Positions 37,899 through 47,677 are shown, counted from the stretch's first letter. The stretch is 64,000 nucleotides of DNA from Pseudoglutamicibacter albus (GCF_022346425.1 NZ_JAKRCW010000003.1:62001-126000); one strand, 5' to 3'. Notes: generated by a model not told the origin, from the sequence alone. A program made the numbers and translations.

Positions 37899-37917
37899 GT
37901 GAATACACTGTATTCAC
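37899..37917 (+). promoter_or_regulatory. Palindromic operator upstream of the RelB-like antitoxin
   Basis: GTGAATACACTGTATTCAC is a perfect 9+1+9 inverted repeat centred at 37908, 20 bases before the antitoxin ATG. Autoregulatory sites of RelB/ribbon-helix-helix antitoxins have this form and position; its role here is inferred. Confidence 0.65.
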
Positions 37918-37937
37918 AACGTCCGTAGGGGGTAACC

Positions 37938-38153
37938 ATGAGCACCATAGCCATCCGTATGAACGAGCAAGACGCTGAGCTCGTCCGCAAGTTCGCCAAA
38001 TTCGAGGGGCTCGCCATCTCCGATTTCGCCCGTGCAGCGATCCTAGAGAAGGTCGAGGATTCGTACGATTTGGCGGAGCTACGTGAAGCCATGGCGCAGG
38101 ATTCCGGTGAACGCTTCACCATCGAGGAGATCCTAGACGACCTCGGCCGATGA
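37938..38153 (+). CDS. RelB/ribbon-helix-helix type antitoxin
   Basis: 71 aa. It begins STIAIRMNEQDAELVRKFAKFEGLAISDFARAAIL, a ribbon-helix-helix DNA-binding pattern, followed by an acidic toxin-binding C-terminus (ERFTIEEILDDLG). It should be the antitoxin of a RelBE-like module that represses its own promoter through the palindrome upstream. AGGGGGT gives the ribosome binding site. The downstream toxin gene is only a fragment, overlapping this stop by ATGA, so the antitoxin is orphaned. Either a leftover or an anti-toxin against a relative encoded elsewhere. Confidence 0.85.
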   Translation: MSTIAIRMNEQDAELVRKFAKFEGLAISDFARAAILEKVEDSYDLAELREAMAQDSGERFTIEEILDDLGR

Positions 38154-38230
38154 CCATGCAACTTACCCTGTACCGCGTCGAATTGACCGTACAAGAAGCT
38201 AAAACAGTGGCGGGTCGGTGTTGTCGATAG
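38150..38230 (+). pseudogene. Truncated RelE-like toxin remnant
   Basis: An ATG overlaps the antitoxin stop (ATGA), the typical RelBE arrangement, and opens a reading frame of only 26 codons ending at TAG. Its YRVELTVQEAKTV resembles the first strand and helix of RelE toxins (YRVELSPxAxKxL pattern), while a complete toxin has about 85-95 residues. The frame runs into the 3' end of the convergent SRAP gene (38199). I infer loss of the toxin body by deletion at this junction. A real short leader peptide cannot be excluded. Confidence 0.6.
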
Positions 38231-39080
38231 GCGTGATGAGTTCTGGGCCGTTGTTCCGCACATTGCCTACAGCCGGGCCGACTTCGTGCATCTCCCACTC
38301 CCCAAGCGAATCGTAAGCGTGGGCTACAGCTTCAGCGACGAGCGTTGCAGCGTCCTGGCTTTCCGGATCCAGCCATGCGCTCAGCGCGGCTTCGTCCCCG
38401 AGCGGAACCGGCAAACGGTCATGGAGCAGTCCAAGTTCACCCGCCATCCCTGGGGCTTCGTGTGATGGCGATGCGCACGTCAGTATCGTGCACGAAAGCA
38501 CCCACGGATTCTCCTCGCCACTGTCGCCTGTGTTCGAGTCTCCAGCTACGTGCGGGGCTGAGTCTTGCTTCGGGTTGGGGTCCTTCCACCATTCATACAG
38601 GCCCGCGAAGACGATCGGGGCGCCGTCTTTACGGTGCACGAAGAACGGCCTTTTGCGTCCGCCTGGCTTCTCCGGTGCGAGCCACTCGTAATAGCCATCC
38701 ACAGGGATCGCGCAGCGTCGAGCTTTCACAGCTGACCTGAACGTCGGCTTCGACGTCACGGTTTCAGAGCGTGCATTGAACGCTCGGGAGGAGAACGAGA
38801 GGTCTTTCGCCCAGATCGGAACCAGACCCCAGCGAGCTACATGCAGTTCACGACGATACCCCGCGGCCCCGCTACTGTTCTCAACCCCGCCGGCACGGTC
38901 ACCCGGCTCGATGAGCCGTTCCAGCACGATCGGGACGTCCTTGGTGGGTGCGACGTTGTAGTCGGGCCGAAGTTCTAGCTGTTCATAAGCGTCTTCGGTG
39001 CCGTCCGCATCGGGCATTTTGATGCCGAGCGCGTCCATGAGGTCTCCGGCAGCCCGGGCGATCACATAGCGTCCACACAT
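38199..39080 (-). CDS. SOS response-associated peptidase (SRAP/HMCES/YedK family)
   Basis: Forms a covalent DNA-protein crosslink with abasic sites in single-stranded DNA, shielding them during replication. It is 293 aa from the ATG at 39080, which puts the catalytic Cys at position 2 (MCGRYVIARA) as the mechanism requires; a start six codons upstream would abolish this. Other conserved elements: NVAPTKDVPIV, RWGLVPIWAKD, FNARSETV, the Glu in VDGYYEWLAP, and LLHDRLPVPLG with the active-site His. It is near the SOS-controlled dnaE2 genes but has no visible LexA box. Its 3' end overlaps the toxin remnant. Confidence 0.94.
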   Translation of the reverse strand: MCGRYVIARAAGDLMDALGIKMPDADGTEDAYEQLELRPDYNVAPTKDVPIVLERLIEPGDRAGGVENSSGAAGYRRELHVARWGLVPIWAKDLSFSSRAFNARSETVTSKPTFRSAVKARRCAIPVDGYYEWLAPEKPGGRKRPFFVHRKDGAPIVFAGLYEWWKDPNPKQDSAPHVAGDSNTGDSGEENPWVLSCTILTCASPSHEAPGMAGELGLLHDRLPVPLGDEAALSAWLDPESQDAATLVAEAVAHAYDSLGEWEMHEVGPAVGNVRNNGPELITPIDNTDPPLF

Positions 39081-39136
39081 GTATCCATCGTGGCACACGC
39101 AACCCGCACGATGAGGCAGGCGCGGAGAGCAACTAC

Positions 39137-39892
39137 CTACCCGCGCTCGTCGAACGTATAGCCGTGCTCGCCCCAGACCTCTAGGAGTGTCTCGATGAAG
39201 TGTTCATGCGTGATGGATTCAGCGACGAGGTCTTGCACGGATCCGATGGTGTTGGGATCCAGTTCCAGCCCCATCGCCTCGTAGACGGATTCGGTTACGG
39301 CGGCGATGGGGTCGGTGTCTTCGAGTATGACGGCCGATGAGAACAGCCACGCCCCTTGAACCACGCGCTGAGCCGTCCCGACGAGCTTTACTTTGCGTCC
39401 TCGCCCGAAGCGTCCGTGCCCGGTTGCGATCCCGTGAACCGAGTATTCACCAGGGCAGTATTCTCCGGGTAGCTCCCCCACTGCGGACGGAATGCCGAGG
39501 CGTGTGAATACTTCGACGAAGAGGTTTGCGAAGTGTTCGAAGCGGTGCTGGTGTGTGAGCATCGCGTCTTTTTCGGGTTGGATGTGGTCGATGACCCAGC
39601 TTCCTGGATGATAGGCCATTGCCCGGCCCCCTGCTTTGCGGATGAGTGGGGCGAATCCGGCGTCGCGGCCTGCTTGGGCGGCAGCCTCGTAGCCGGGTGC
39701 TCGGGTGTCGCGTTGGCCGAAGGCCAGGGTCGGAGCGGGACGGTAGATGCGCAGCAGCGGCCCACGTTTGCCTTGTGCGACCTCTCGCAACAGTTCGATG
39801 CCGCGGTCAAGATCCGCCGCGGGGTCACCGGAAGGTTCCTCACGTAAAAGTATTCCGGCTGTCGGCTGCTGTTCGGGGATCGCAGTGCTCAC
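39137..39892 (-). CDS. Lipoate-protein ligase A family protein (BPL/LplA/LipB fold)
   Basis: 251 aa. The lipoyl-binding motif is present as IRKAGGRAMAYHPGSWVIDH and the catalytic Lys region as KVKLVGTAQRVVQGAWLFSS, so it should attach or transfer lipoate (or octanoate) to E2/GcvH domains. Which exact reaction (LplA, LipM-like amidotransferase) cannot be told from these motifs. GTG start preceded by AAGG. It lies upstream of the SRAP gene on the same strand, 56 bases apart, with no obvious functional link. Confidence 0.88.
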   Translation of the reverse strand: MSTAIPEQQPTAGILLREEPSGDPAADLDRGIELLREVAQGKRGPLLRIYRPAPTLAFGQRDTRAPGYEAAAQAGRDAGFAPLIRKAGGRAMAYHPGSWVIDHIQPEKDAMLTHQHRFEHFANLFVEVFTRLGIPSAVGELPGEYCPGEYSVHGIATGHGRFGRGRKVKLVGTAQRVVQGAWLFSSAVILEDTDPIAAVTESVYEAMGLELDPNTIGSVQDLVAESITHEHFIETLLEVWGEHGYTFDERG

Positions 39893-39978
39893 GGAGCCTT
39901 AGTTTAGCCCGCTTAGCGCTTGCAAGGACGCTGGGGCGTTATTCCGCAAGCCAACCTACCCGGACGTCAGTAACGCGC

Positions 39979-40023
39979 TCGGCCCTGTTCCTCCCACACC
40001 GGGTGCAGGTCGAACAGGGCCGA
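39979..40023 (-). terminator. Terminator after nrdF
   Basis: A 12-bp perfect stem TCGGCCCTGTTC / GAACAGGGCCGA with a 21-base loop, 40 bases beyond the nrdF stop. Confidence 0.8.
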
Positions 40024-40063
40024 GGCTCAACGTGATGGGAGCCTGTCAAGAAGTCCCGTGTTC

Positions 40064-41059
<996 letters not shown>

Positions 41060-41092
41060 TCATGGGTGGGGAATTCTTGAGTGGCGTGAATA

Positions 41093-41129
41093 TGGTGGGG
41101 CACCCAACTGTTACTTGGATGCCCCACCA
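41093..41129 (-). terminator. Hairpin between nrdE and nrdF
   Basis: A 15-bp stem with one mismatch (TGGTGGGGCACCCAA / TTGGATGCCCCACCA), 39 bases after the nrdE stop. There is no T-run, so it may be a partial terminator or an RNA-processing/stability element setting the nrdE:nrdF ratio. Confidence 0.6.
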
Positions 41130-41134
41130 CTGTC

Positions 41135-41168
41135 AGTACTGCCGTGTTGCCCGGAGTACTGCCGTGTT
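41135..41168. repeat. 14-bp direct repeat at the nrdE 3' end
   Basis: AGTACTGCCGTGTT occurs at 41135-41148 and 41155-41168, the second copy touching the nrdE stop codon. It is likely a small local duplication. Confidence 0.6.
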
Positions 41169-43315
41169 TAGAGCATGCAGGATACGCAACCCTCTACTTC
41201 AGTTCCTTCCAGCGCCATCTGACGCAAGCGGATGTAGTAGATGGTCTTGATGCCTTGAGTCCACGCGTAGATCTGTGCACGGTTGACGTCACGCGTCGTT
41301 GCGGTGTCACGGAAGAACAGTGTCAGCGAAAGTCCCTGGTCCACGTGCTGGGTGGCAGCGGCGTAGGTGTCGATGACCTTCTTGTATCCGATCTCGTACG
41401 CGTCTTCGTAGTATTCACGGTTGTCGTTGGTGAGGTACGGTGCCGGGTAGTAGACGCGGCCGATCTTGCCTTCTTTACGGATCTCGATCTGCGATGCGAC
41501 CGGGTGGATCGAGCTGGTCGAGTTGTTGATGTAGGAGATCGAACCGGTCGGTGGGACTGCCTGCAGGTTCTGATTGAAGATGCCGTGCTCCATGACGGAA
41601 GCCTTAAGCTCTTCCCAGTCCTGCTGGGTCGGGATATGCACCTGAGCGTCTTCGAAAAGCTGGGCGACCTTAGGGGTCTCCGGAACCCATGCCTTCTCGG
41701 TGTACTTATCGAAGAATTCACCGCTTGCGTACTTCGACTCCTCGAAACCATCGAAAGCCTGCTGCTTCTCGATCGCAAGTTGATTCGATACACGCAGAGC
41801 GTGGTACAGCACCGTGTAGAAGTAGATGTTAGTGAAATCCAACCCTTCTTCCGAACCGTAGAAGATGCGTTCGCGGGCTAGGTATCCGTGCAGGTTCATC
41901 TGGCCAAGGCCAATCGCGTGAGTCTTGGCGTTGCCCTTGGCGATCGATGGAACCGACTGGATATCGCTCATCTCAGACACCGCGGATAGAGCCCGGATCG
42001 CAACCTCAACGGACTTACCGAAGTCCGGGGAGTCCATCGTCTTAGCGATATTCATCGAGCCGAGGTTGCACGAGATGTCCTTACCGACGTGCGCGTAGCT
42101 CAAGTCAGCGTTATAGGTCGAGGCTTCAGAGACCTGGAGGATCTCCGAGCACAGGTTAGACATCGTGATCTTGCCCTTGATCGGGTTAGCCTTGTTCACC
42201 GTGTCTTCATACACGATGTATGGGTAACCCGATTCGAACTGCAGCTCAGCCAGCGTCTGGAAGAACTCACGCGCATTGATCTTGTACTTGCGGATCCGCT
42301 TGTCATCAACCATCTCGTAGTACTTCTCAGAGACGCTGATTTCAGAGAACGGCTCACCGTAGACGCGCTCGACGTCGTACGGCGAGAACAAGTACATGTC
42401 TTCGTTGCGCTTAGCGAGGTGGAACGTGATATCCGGGATCACAACACCCAGAGACAAGGTCTTGATACGGATCTTCTCGTCAGCGTTTTCACGCTTGGTA
42501 TCAAGGAAGCGATAAATATCTGGGTGATGTGCGTGCAGATAGACCGCGCCGGCACCCTGACGTGCGCCGAGCTGGTTGGCATAGGAGAAGGAGTCCTCGA
42601 GTAGCTTCATGACTGGGATGACGCCCGAAGACTGGTTTTCGATCTTCTTGATCGGTGCACCGTGCTCACGCAGGTTGGTGAGGTTGAGCGCTACACCGCC
42701 GCCACGCTTGGACAGCTGCAGCGACGAGTTCACGCCACGGGCGATGGATTCCATGTTGTCTTCAACACGGAGCAAGAAGCAGGAGACCAACTCACCGCGC
42801 TGAGCCTTACCAGCGTTGAGGAACGTTGGCGTTGCCGGCTGGAAGCGGCCCTCAATGATTTCATCCACCAGGGACGTCGCGAGTTTCTCATCGCCGCGGG
42901 CAAGGTGGAGAGCCACCATGCACACGCGGTCCTCAAAGCGTTCAAGGTAGCGGGCCCCGTCGAAGGTCTTCAGCGCATAGGAGGTATAGAACTTATATGC
43001 ACCCAGGAACGTTTCGAACCGGAACTTCTTGGAGTACGCGAAGTCGTAGAGCTCCTTGATGAACTCGCGCGAGTACTGTTCAAGGGTCTCAGGCTCGTAG
43101 TACTTCTTCTCCACGAGGTAGTTGAGTTTCTCATCGAGATCGTGGAAGAAGACGGTGTTGTTGTTGACGTGGTCCAAGAAGTACTGACGGGCAGCGTAGC
43201 GGTCAGCGTCGAACTGAATCTTCCCGTCAGCGCCATACAGGTTCAGCATCGCGTTGAGCTCGTGATAGCTCAACCCTTGGTACTGTTCAGGGATTTCCTT
43301 GAAGCTGGTTTTCAC
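41168..43315 (-). CDS. nrdE: Class Ib ribonucleotide reductase alpha subunit NrdE
   Basis: Catalytic subunit reducing NDPs to dNDPs. It is 715 aa from the GTG at 43315, whose GTGA overlaps the nrdI stop by 4 bases; a TTG nine codons earlier is a weaker choice. Features: [52 protein letters not shown] with the active-site Cys, [14 protein letters not shown] with the radical Cys-Glu pair, the Tyr relay [13 protein letters not shown] region, and the C-terminal redox pair in EGCVSCML. There is no N-terminal ATP-cone, as expected for class Ib. NrdH re-reduces the C-terminal cysteines. Confidence 0.97.
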   Translation of the reverse strand: MKTSFKEIPEQYQGLSYHELNAMLNLYGADGKIQFDADRYAARQYFLDHVNNNTVFFHDLDEKLNYLVEKKYYEPETLEQYSREFIKELYDFAYSKKFRFETFLGAYKFYTSYALKTFDGARYLERFEDRVCMVALHLARGDEKLATSLVDEIIEGRFQPATPTFLNAGKAQRGELVSCFLLRVEDNMESIARGVNSSLQLSKRGGGVALNLTNLREHGAPIKKIENQSSGVIPVMKLLEDSFSYANQLGARQGAGAVYLHAHHPDIYRFLDTKRENADEKIRIKTLSLGVVIPDITFHLAKRNEDMYLFSPYDVERVYGEPFSEISVSEKYYEMVDDKRIRKYKINAREFFQTLAELQFESGYPYIVYEDTVNKANPIKGKITMSNLCSEILQVSEASTYNADLSYAHVGKDISCNLGSMNIAKTMDSPDFGKSVEVAIRALSAVSEMSDIQSVPSIAKGNAKTHAIGLGQMNLHGYLARERIFYGSEEGLDFTNIYFYTVLYHALRVSNQLAIEKQQAFDGFEESKYASGEFFDKYTEKAWVPETPKVAQLFEDAQVHIPTQQDWEELKASVMEHGIFNQNLQAVPPTGSISYINNSTSSIHPVASQIEIRKEGKIGRVYYPAPYLTNDNREYYEDAYEIGYKKVIDTYAAATQHVDQGLSLTLFFRDTATTRDVNRAQIYAWTQGIKTIYYIRLRQMALEGTEVEGCVSCML

Positions 43316-43791
43316 TGAGGATTCAGCGAGAGGTGTGTCCAAAACTCGTCCAGTCCTTCGTTAACGCGGGCCACGTCTTCTTCCGTGCCCATGATTTCGA
43401 ATGTGTATAGCAGTGGTACGTCCAACTTCGCAGCGATCTTGTGCGCTGCGATGTTGTATTGCGCACCGAAGTTGGAGTTCCCAGCTCCCATGACTCCACG
43501 CAGATACTTCCGGTTCTGAGGTTCCCTCAGAAAGTTCAGAATCTGCGGCAAGATCGACCGCTCCCCCTTGGTGCCGCCGTATGTTGGCACGAGCAACACG
43601 TAGTCAGTCTCTGCAACAAGATCCGGCTCTGAGCGGTGCATAGGGATGCGAGCTGCTCGACGGTTGAGCTTCGTGACGAAGCGGTGCGTGTTACCTGAAG
43701 CGGATGAATAGTAGATCAACCGTTCACGGGTTTTTTCTATTTCCTTTTCCGGCGCAGACTCTGCCTGCTCTGGGACCAATGTTGTTGCCAT
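43312..43791 (-). CDS. nrdI: Class Ib RNR flavodoxin-like activator NrdI
   Basis: Flavodoxin-like protein that supplies oxidant for assembling the Mn-tyrosyl radical in NrdF. It is 159 aa, with the FMN-binding start [18 protein letters not shown] and the NrdI motifs [23 protein letters not shown] and [18 protein letters not shown]. Its presence supports a manganese-type NrdF. Strong GGGAGAGGGAG upstream. It is followed by nrdE with an overlapping stop/start. Confidence 0.96.
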   Translation of the reverse strand: MATTLVPEQAESAPEKEIEKTRERLIYYSSASGNTHRFVTKLNRRAARIPMHRSEPDLVAETDYVLLVPTYGGTKGERSILPQILNFLREPQNRKYLRGVMGAGNSNFGAQYNIAAHKIAAKLDVPLLYTFEIMGTEEDVARVNEGLDEFWTHLSLNPQ

Positions 43792-43922
43792 GCTCCCTCT
43801 CCCCGACCAAGGCGTCGTGATAACGGCTGATGAGACTACATCTGCCCCTAACGGCTCTCCCTCACCGTGTGGTCAGCCATCAGCCACGAACCGGAGGGGA
43901 TATATGAATCGCTAGGCCGCCG

Positions 43923-44168
43923 TTAGGCTACGGAAGCCTTGAGCGAGTTCTCCAGTTCGCTGATCTTGTCTGGGCGGAAGCCTGCCCAGGAATCGGTTTC
44001 CGTCACAACGACTGGCGCCTGCATGAAGCCCATGGAGCGTACACGCTCAAGAGCGTCAGCGTCCTGCGACATATCGACAACGTCGTATTCGATGCCCTTC
44101 TTATCGAGCGCGCGGTAGGTCGCGTTGCACTGAACGCATGCTGGCTTGGTGTAGACGGTTACTGCCAT
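43923..44168 (-). CDS. nrdH: Glutaredoxin-like electron donor NrdH
   Basis: 81-residue redoxin that reduces NrdE, itself reduced by thioredoxin reductase. From the ATG at 44168 (MAVTVYTKPACVQCNATYRALDKKGIEYDVVDMS) the CVQC active site lies at residues 11-14; the later motif GFMQAPVVV and the C-terminal SWAGFRPDKI are NrdH-specific. AAGGAAAG lies upstream, so the ATG eight codons earlier is rejected. It is the first gene of nrdHIEF and is preceded by NrdR- and DnaA-type sites. Confidence 0.97.
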   Translation of the reverse strand: MAVTVYTKPACVQCNATYRALDKKGIEYDVVDMSQDADALERVRSMGFMQAPVVVTETDSWAGFRPDKISELENSLKASVA

Positions 44169-44294
44169 GATTTTCTTTCCTTCCTGAGCCACTTCTGTTC
44201 AGAAGCGTCCCAGCTTTGAGCTTCCTCGAAACTTTCGATTTCCTTAGAAACTACTGTGCACTTCCAGCGGTTATGGGTTCCATACTACCCCCCA

Positions 44295-44342
44295 CCACTA
44301 CATATTGTGTACAGCAGGAACCTAGACCACCATATCCTGTCT
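44295..44342 (-). promoter_or_regulatory. Tandem NrdR boxes upstream of nrdHIEF
   Basis: CCACTACATATTGTGT (44295-44310) matches the NrdR consensus ACACWATATATWGTGT at 14 of 16 positions. A weaker box (44327-44342, CCACCATATCCTGTCT) matches at 11 of 16. Their centres are 32 bp apart, the same helical face spacing seen in known NrdR operators. They are about 127 and 159 bases upstream of the nrdH ATG. NrdR would repress the operon when dATP/ATP is high. Confidence 0.75.
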
Positions 44343-44367
44343 TACATCGATGTGATTTCACAGGCGC

Positions 44368-44440
44368 TCGTCCACAGCTTCTGTGGAGATGTTCACGGCT
44401 GGAAGTGCGAGATTCCGCGGCTCACACCCAGTTGTCCACA
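44368..44440. promoter_or_regulatory. DnaA-box-like cluster upstream of nrdHIEF
   Basis: Three sites within 73 bases: TCGTCCACA (44368-44376, plus), ATCTCCACA (44382-44390, minus) and a perfect actinobacterial DnaA box TTGTCCACA (44432-44440, plus). They lie just upstream of the NrdR boxes. DnaA control of nrd genes is known in E. coli; here it is inferred. Confidence 0.5.
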
Positions 44441-44747
44441 GCGTGTGCGGTTCATAGTCCCCATCCATGTGCACAGAAAAAGAGGGAAAAATTAATTTTT
44501 ACTCACCGTGTTTTGGGCGTGTTGCGCTCCCCTGCAATGACACCTTCAGTGTGGCCTGTTCCCCTGACAGATTGAACGAAAAGGGCGAGACATCGACTAT
44601 TCGACGTCTCGCCCTTCTAGCCCTCTCCAACAGGCACGGCCACCGCTAGACGGGGCATGCGGTCCCCGTACCGCGGTCCTCGTACTAAAGACCCGCCAAA
44701 GTCCTAAAGACCCGCCGCACGGTTTCCTGCGCCTGCAGTTGCTGCGT
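44441..44747. other. Intergenic region between rsfS and the nrd regulatory sites
   Basis: No gene is evident in this stretch. It holds an A/T-rich patch (AAAAATTAATTTTT, about 44488-44501), a strong terminator (44581-44616) and a 13-bp direct repeat CTAAAGACCCGCC at 44686-44698 and 44705-44717. A tRNA was considered but no cloverleaf is seen. Confidence 0.6.
44581..44616 (-). terminator. Intrinsic terminator downstream of rsfS
   Basis: An 11-bp stem AAGGGCGAGAC / GTCTCGCCCTT extended by TCGA/TCGA after one mismatch. The minus strand continues TTCGTTC after CCCTT. It ends the rsfS-side transcription unit, 132 bases past the rsfS stop. Confidence 0.8.
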
Positions 44748-45125
44748 CTAGAGTTCCTGAGGTTGCCGCTCAGCTAGCTCAATCGCTGGCGCGTCCGCCC
44801 AGACGCGGTCCAAACCATAGAAATCCCGGTCTTCTTCGTGCTGAACATGAATCACGATGTCACCATAATCCAGCAAAACCCAGCGCCCGCTGCCGCGACC
44901 TTCACGCCGCAACGGCTGGTCCTCATGATTGATCCGCAGCTCATCTTCAACGGCTTCAGCGATAGCTTCCACCTGCCGTTCCGAAGATCCACTAACAATC
45001 AAAAACGCATCAGCTAACCCGAGGCGCTCCCCCACATAGATCGCGGAGATCTCTTCCCCGCCCTTGACGCTGGCTGCACGTGCGGCAGCGTTGAGGCGAT
45101 CTGTGACAATGCTCGGAACGTTCAC
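44748..45125 (-). CDS. rsfS: Ribosomal silencing factor RsfS
   Basis: Binds L14 on the 50S subunit and blocks subunit joining during nutrient shortage. It is 125 aa. The family signature is present: VGERLGLADAFLIVSGSSERQVEAIAEAVEDEL, GRGSGRWVLLDYGDIVIHVQHEEDRDFYGLDRVWADAP. GTG start with GGAGGA five bases upstream. It is downstream of the repeat-rich membrane protein and nadD, the usual nadD-rsfS pair. Confidence 0.97.
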   Translation of the reverse strand: MNVPSIVTDRLNAAARAASVKGGEEISAIYVGERLGLADAFLIVSGSSERQVEAIAEAVEDELRINHEDQPLRREGRGSGRWVLLDYGDIVIHVQHEEDRDFYGLDRVWADAPAIELAERQPQEL

Positions 45126-45162
45126 GGTCCTCCAAGAAACGATGGGTTATACGATCTGCCGA

Positions 45163-46815
45163 CTACTTGGACAACAATGTAAAGAGGGCAGCGGAGACTG
45201 CGATGACTGCAGAGCCACCCACCACGCCCATAGCGAGGATGCGTGGACGACCTCCGCCTTCCTGATAGGTCAAAGGATCTAGACCGTGTGCGGCAATAGC
45301 GGAGACCGGCTCACCATCCACGTGGTGTTGGTTATCCTCCACACGCCCCATCCCGGGAGCAGATATCGGCTCTGGTTGTTGCCTGAAGGCGTCGCTACCG
45401 GCGCCGTAGAATTCTTCTTCATCCGCCAGGGACGGCTGAGGCACAACGAAACGCACGTTGCGCGTCACTGGGCTGATCACGCCCGTAGTCTCAAGCTTGC
45501 GTTGGGCATCCCACTGTTCTTCAGGGGCAATGCCGAGGACATCGTTGAAACTAGGTGAAGCCTCAATGCGTGCGTCCTCCAACGCCGCGCGTAGCTTCTC
45601 AACACGCTCGGACTCATACTCTTCGAGGGCCACTTCGTCATCGAATTGCCCACGCAAACCGGAAGAGACAGGCGTCGAAAGTGCACGGCGTGTGCGTTGC
45701 CCCCGCGAATCCTGCGGTTGGCCGCCAGGCGCTTGTGCCTCGCCACCAATCCCCTGGTTGTTCTCGTCGCGTTGTGGACGGCGTGCATCACGGCGGCTTG
45801 GATACCTGGGCTGCTCCCCTGTCGAGGCTTCCGGATCAACCTTGTAGGCCGCCTCGCCCCGGTAAGGTTCCGCGCGATACGCATCAGCCCTGTACGGCTC
45901 GGCCCTGCGCGGTTCACTTCGGCGCGGCTCAGTTCGACGCTGCTCAGTTCGACGCTGTTCAGTTCGGTGCTGTTCAGTGAGGCGCTGCTTGGTGCGGCGC
46001 GGTTCAGCACGGTACGAATCTGCAGGGTACGGCTCTGCGCGGTAGCTTTGAGCTGGTGTCGAGCCCGTACGAGATTCGTAGCGATCACGCAACGGTTCGC
46101 GGGCGGAATCCCCTGCAGACTGACGGGACTGCGGCTGCGACTGACGCCGCGAATACTGTTGCGAGCGCCCTTGGGATTGCGGCTCGGACTGCCGCCACGG
46201 CGGCGTTGAATTCTCCTGCCTCGACTCAAGTTGATCATTGTCCCGCGACGCGGGTAGATCGTGGTGCCGCGACCCGGGTTGATCGTTATTGCGTTCCTGC
46301 CAGCTACGTTGCTGTGGCTGAGGCCGGTGCTGCGAATACGGCTGCGCGGATGTCGTTTGCCAGCTGGATTCCGAGCTCCGCGTTTGTGACTGCGGCCGCG
46401 AATACGGCTGCGACTGTGAATATTGCTGCGACTGCGGCCGAACCTGTGGCTGGCGCGAGGTCTGCGGCTGATGCGAAGCCTGCGTGCGCCCTTGCTGTTG
46501 GCGCTGCCCCTGCGATTGCCGTGGGTTCTGCTGCTGCCGCGGCGTCTGTGGCTGGCGTGGCGTCTGTGGCTGGCGTGGCGTCTGTGTTTGGCGCGGCGCC
46601 GGCTGTTGCCGCGGGGTCTGCGGTCGCGCTGTTGGTGCCTGTTGCGCACCAGCCGAGCCGGCTTCAGCCTCCTCTACGTCAGATAGGCGCATGAACAGAG
46701 TCTCAGTGGACGAATCCCTCTGGGCTTCTGCTCGACGCTGCGAAGCTGCGCGCTCTCTTTCGCGGAGTTCACGGCGCGTCAAGGGACGCGATGTCGGATT
46801 CTGGTCTTCAGCCAT
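45163..46815 (-). CDS. Repeat-rich, tail-anchored protein of unknown function
   Basis: 550 aa. The N-terminal 25 residues are charged ([14 protein letters not shown]). Residues about 65-240 are extremely Gln/Pro/Arg/Ser-rich with QTPRQP-type repeats. Residues about 258-325 form a run of pentapeptides of type [TSA]-[DE]-[PQ]-[RY]-R, such as [10 protein letters not shown] and AEPYR. A more ordered region follows ([35 protein letters not shown]), and a single C-terminal membrane segment ([23 protein letters not shown]) ends the protein, so it is probably tail-anchored with a large cytoplasmic disordered domain. It overlaps the nadD stop by 8 bases and has a strong GGGAGG. A protein with a C-terminal membrane segment often occupies this nadD-rsfS slot in relatives; its job is unknown. 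Confidence 0.85.
   Translation of the reverse strand: MAEDQNPTSRPLTRRELRERERAASQRRAEAQRDSSTETLFMRLSDVEEAEAGSAGAQQAPTARPQTPRQQPAPRQTQTPRQPQTPRQPQTPRQQQNPRQSQGQRQQQGRTQASHQPQTSRQPQVRPQSQQYSQSQPYSRPQSQTRSSESSWQTTSAQPYSQHRPQPQQRSWQERNNDQPGSRHHDLPASRDNDQLESRQENSTPPWRQSEPQSQGRSQQYSRRQSQPQSRQSAGDSAREPLRDRYESRTGSTPAQSYRAEPYPADSYRAEPRRTKQRLTEQHRTEQRRTEQRRTEPRRSEPRRAEPYRADAYRAEPYRGEAAYKVDPEASTGEQPRYPSRRDARRPQRDENNQGIGGEAQAPGGQPQDSRGQRTRRALSTPVSSGLRGQFDDEVALEEYESERVEKLRAALEDARIEASPSFNDVLGIAPEEQWDAQRKLETTGVISPVTRNVRFVVPQPSLADEEEFYGAGSDAFRQQPEPISAPGMGRVEDNQHHVDGEPVSAIAAHGLDPLTYQEGGGRPRILAMGVVGGSAVIAVSAALFTLLSK
45840..46042 (-). repeat. Coding 15-bp repeats for the pentapeptide tract
   Basis: In-frame imperfect 15-bp units (for example TTCAGTTCGACGCTG on the plus strand) repeat about 12-13 times and encode [TSA][DE][PQ][RY]R. 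Sequence drift between units suggests expansion followed by divergence. A second, 18-bp coding repeat occurs at about 46549-46605 (QTPRQP). Confidence 0.75.
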
Positions 46816-47449
46816 GGTCTTTCGCCTCCCTTAGTGATATCGATCGATCGACGTAAAGTTCATATTTATTGATGTACTGTACGACTCCGTCTGGAACTAA
46901 ATACCAGACCGGTTCGCCGCGAGCTACGCGTTCTCGACAGTCAGTCGATGAAATGGCCATCGCAGGAACTTCGAGGAGTTCAAGTCTTTCAAGCCCGTTG
47001 TCCTGAAGTATGTGCCCAGGGCGTGTCACACCAATAAATGAGGCGAGGGATTGCAACTCGTCGATATCTTTCCACGTCATGATTTTCGCGAGTGCGTCCG
47101 CCCCAGTGATGAAGAACAGTTCGGCGTCTGGGCGTTGTGCATGCAGATCACGCAACGTGTCAATCGTGTATGTGTACCCGGGGCGGTCGATGTCCACTCG
47201 GGATACGGTGAACCGCGGGTTCGAAGCGGTTGCAACAACGGTCATCAAGTACCGATGCTCGGAATCGGTAACGTGATCCTTCGGGTCCTGAAGCTTCTGC
47301 CATGGTCTTCCCGTAGGAACGAAAACTACCTCGTCGAGCTCAAATTTCGCCGCAACTTCACTCGCGGCAACGAGGTGGCCGTGATGGATCGGATCGAATG
47401 TCCCACCCATCACGCCGATTCGTTGACGTTGTGTTTGCGGCTGTGGCAC
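46808..47449 (-). CDS. nadD: Nicotinate-nucleotide adenylyltransferase
   Basis: Makes deamido-NAD from nicotinate mononucleotide and ATP. It is 213 aa. The nucleotidyltransferase signature [25 protein letters not shown] is near the N-terminus, followed by [10 protein letters not shown] and the C-terminal [30 protein letters not shown] with the ISST motif. The GTG start at 47449 lies 3 bases after the preceding stop; an internal GTG or ATG nearer the HIGH-type motif is possible. Confidence 0.96.
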   Translation of the reverse strand: MPQPQTQRQRIGVMGGTFDPIHHGHLVAASEVAAKFELDEVVFVPTGRPWQKLQDPKDHVTDSEHRYLMTVVATASNPRFTVSRVDIDRPGYTYTIDTLRDLHAQRPDAELFFITGADALAKIMTWKDIDELQSLASFIGVTRPGHILQDNGLERLELLEVPAMAISSTDCRERVARGEPVWYLVPDGVVQYINKYELYVDRSISLREAKDHG

Positions 47450-47452
47450 GGC

Positions 47453-47677
47453 TTAGCGGCCCGCTCCGAGGGAACCAACCTGACGGTTCGGATCGATCAG
47501 CTCGATGTCCTCTTTACCCATGGTGTGGTTGTTGGAGAACGATGCGGTGATCAGCAGGAGGATCAGGAAGGTCAGCATGATGCTGCCGCCGATGATCAGC
47601 GGCATGACCAAGCTGTGCTCTGAAGTTTCTGCAACGTTCTCAGCTAGCAACATGAGGTTATTCGCCAGGGTCAGCAC
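47453..47677 (-). CDS. Small single-pass membrane protein
   Basis: 74 aa with one membrane segment (about residues 26-46, PLIIGGSIMLTFLILLLITASF) and a short polar C-terminus. GTG start with AAGGAG eight bases upstream. It sits between proA and nadD and is probably co-transcribed with nadD, three bases downstream. A small protein of this form appears in this slot in related actinobacteria; function unknown. Confidence 0.8.
   Translation of the reverse strand: MLTLANNLMLLAENVAETSEHSLVMPLIIGGSIMLTFLILLLITASFSNNHTMGKEDIELIDPNRQVGSLGAGR

Noticed and set aside
44368-44501. Chromosome origin suggested by DnaA boxes and an A/T-rich patch
   Set aside because: Only three sites, no dnaA, dnaN, rpmH or parAB nearby; regulation of nrd is a simpler reading.
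44617-44747. tRNA gene downstream of rsfS
   Set aside because: No cloverleaf, no T-loop GTTCGANNC motif and no anticodon stem could be formed.
45840-46042. CRISPR-like spaced repeats
   Set aside because: The repeats are contiguous in-frame 15-bp coding units without spacers; no cas genes are present.
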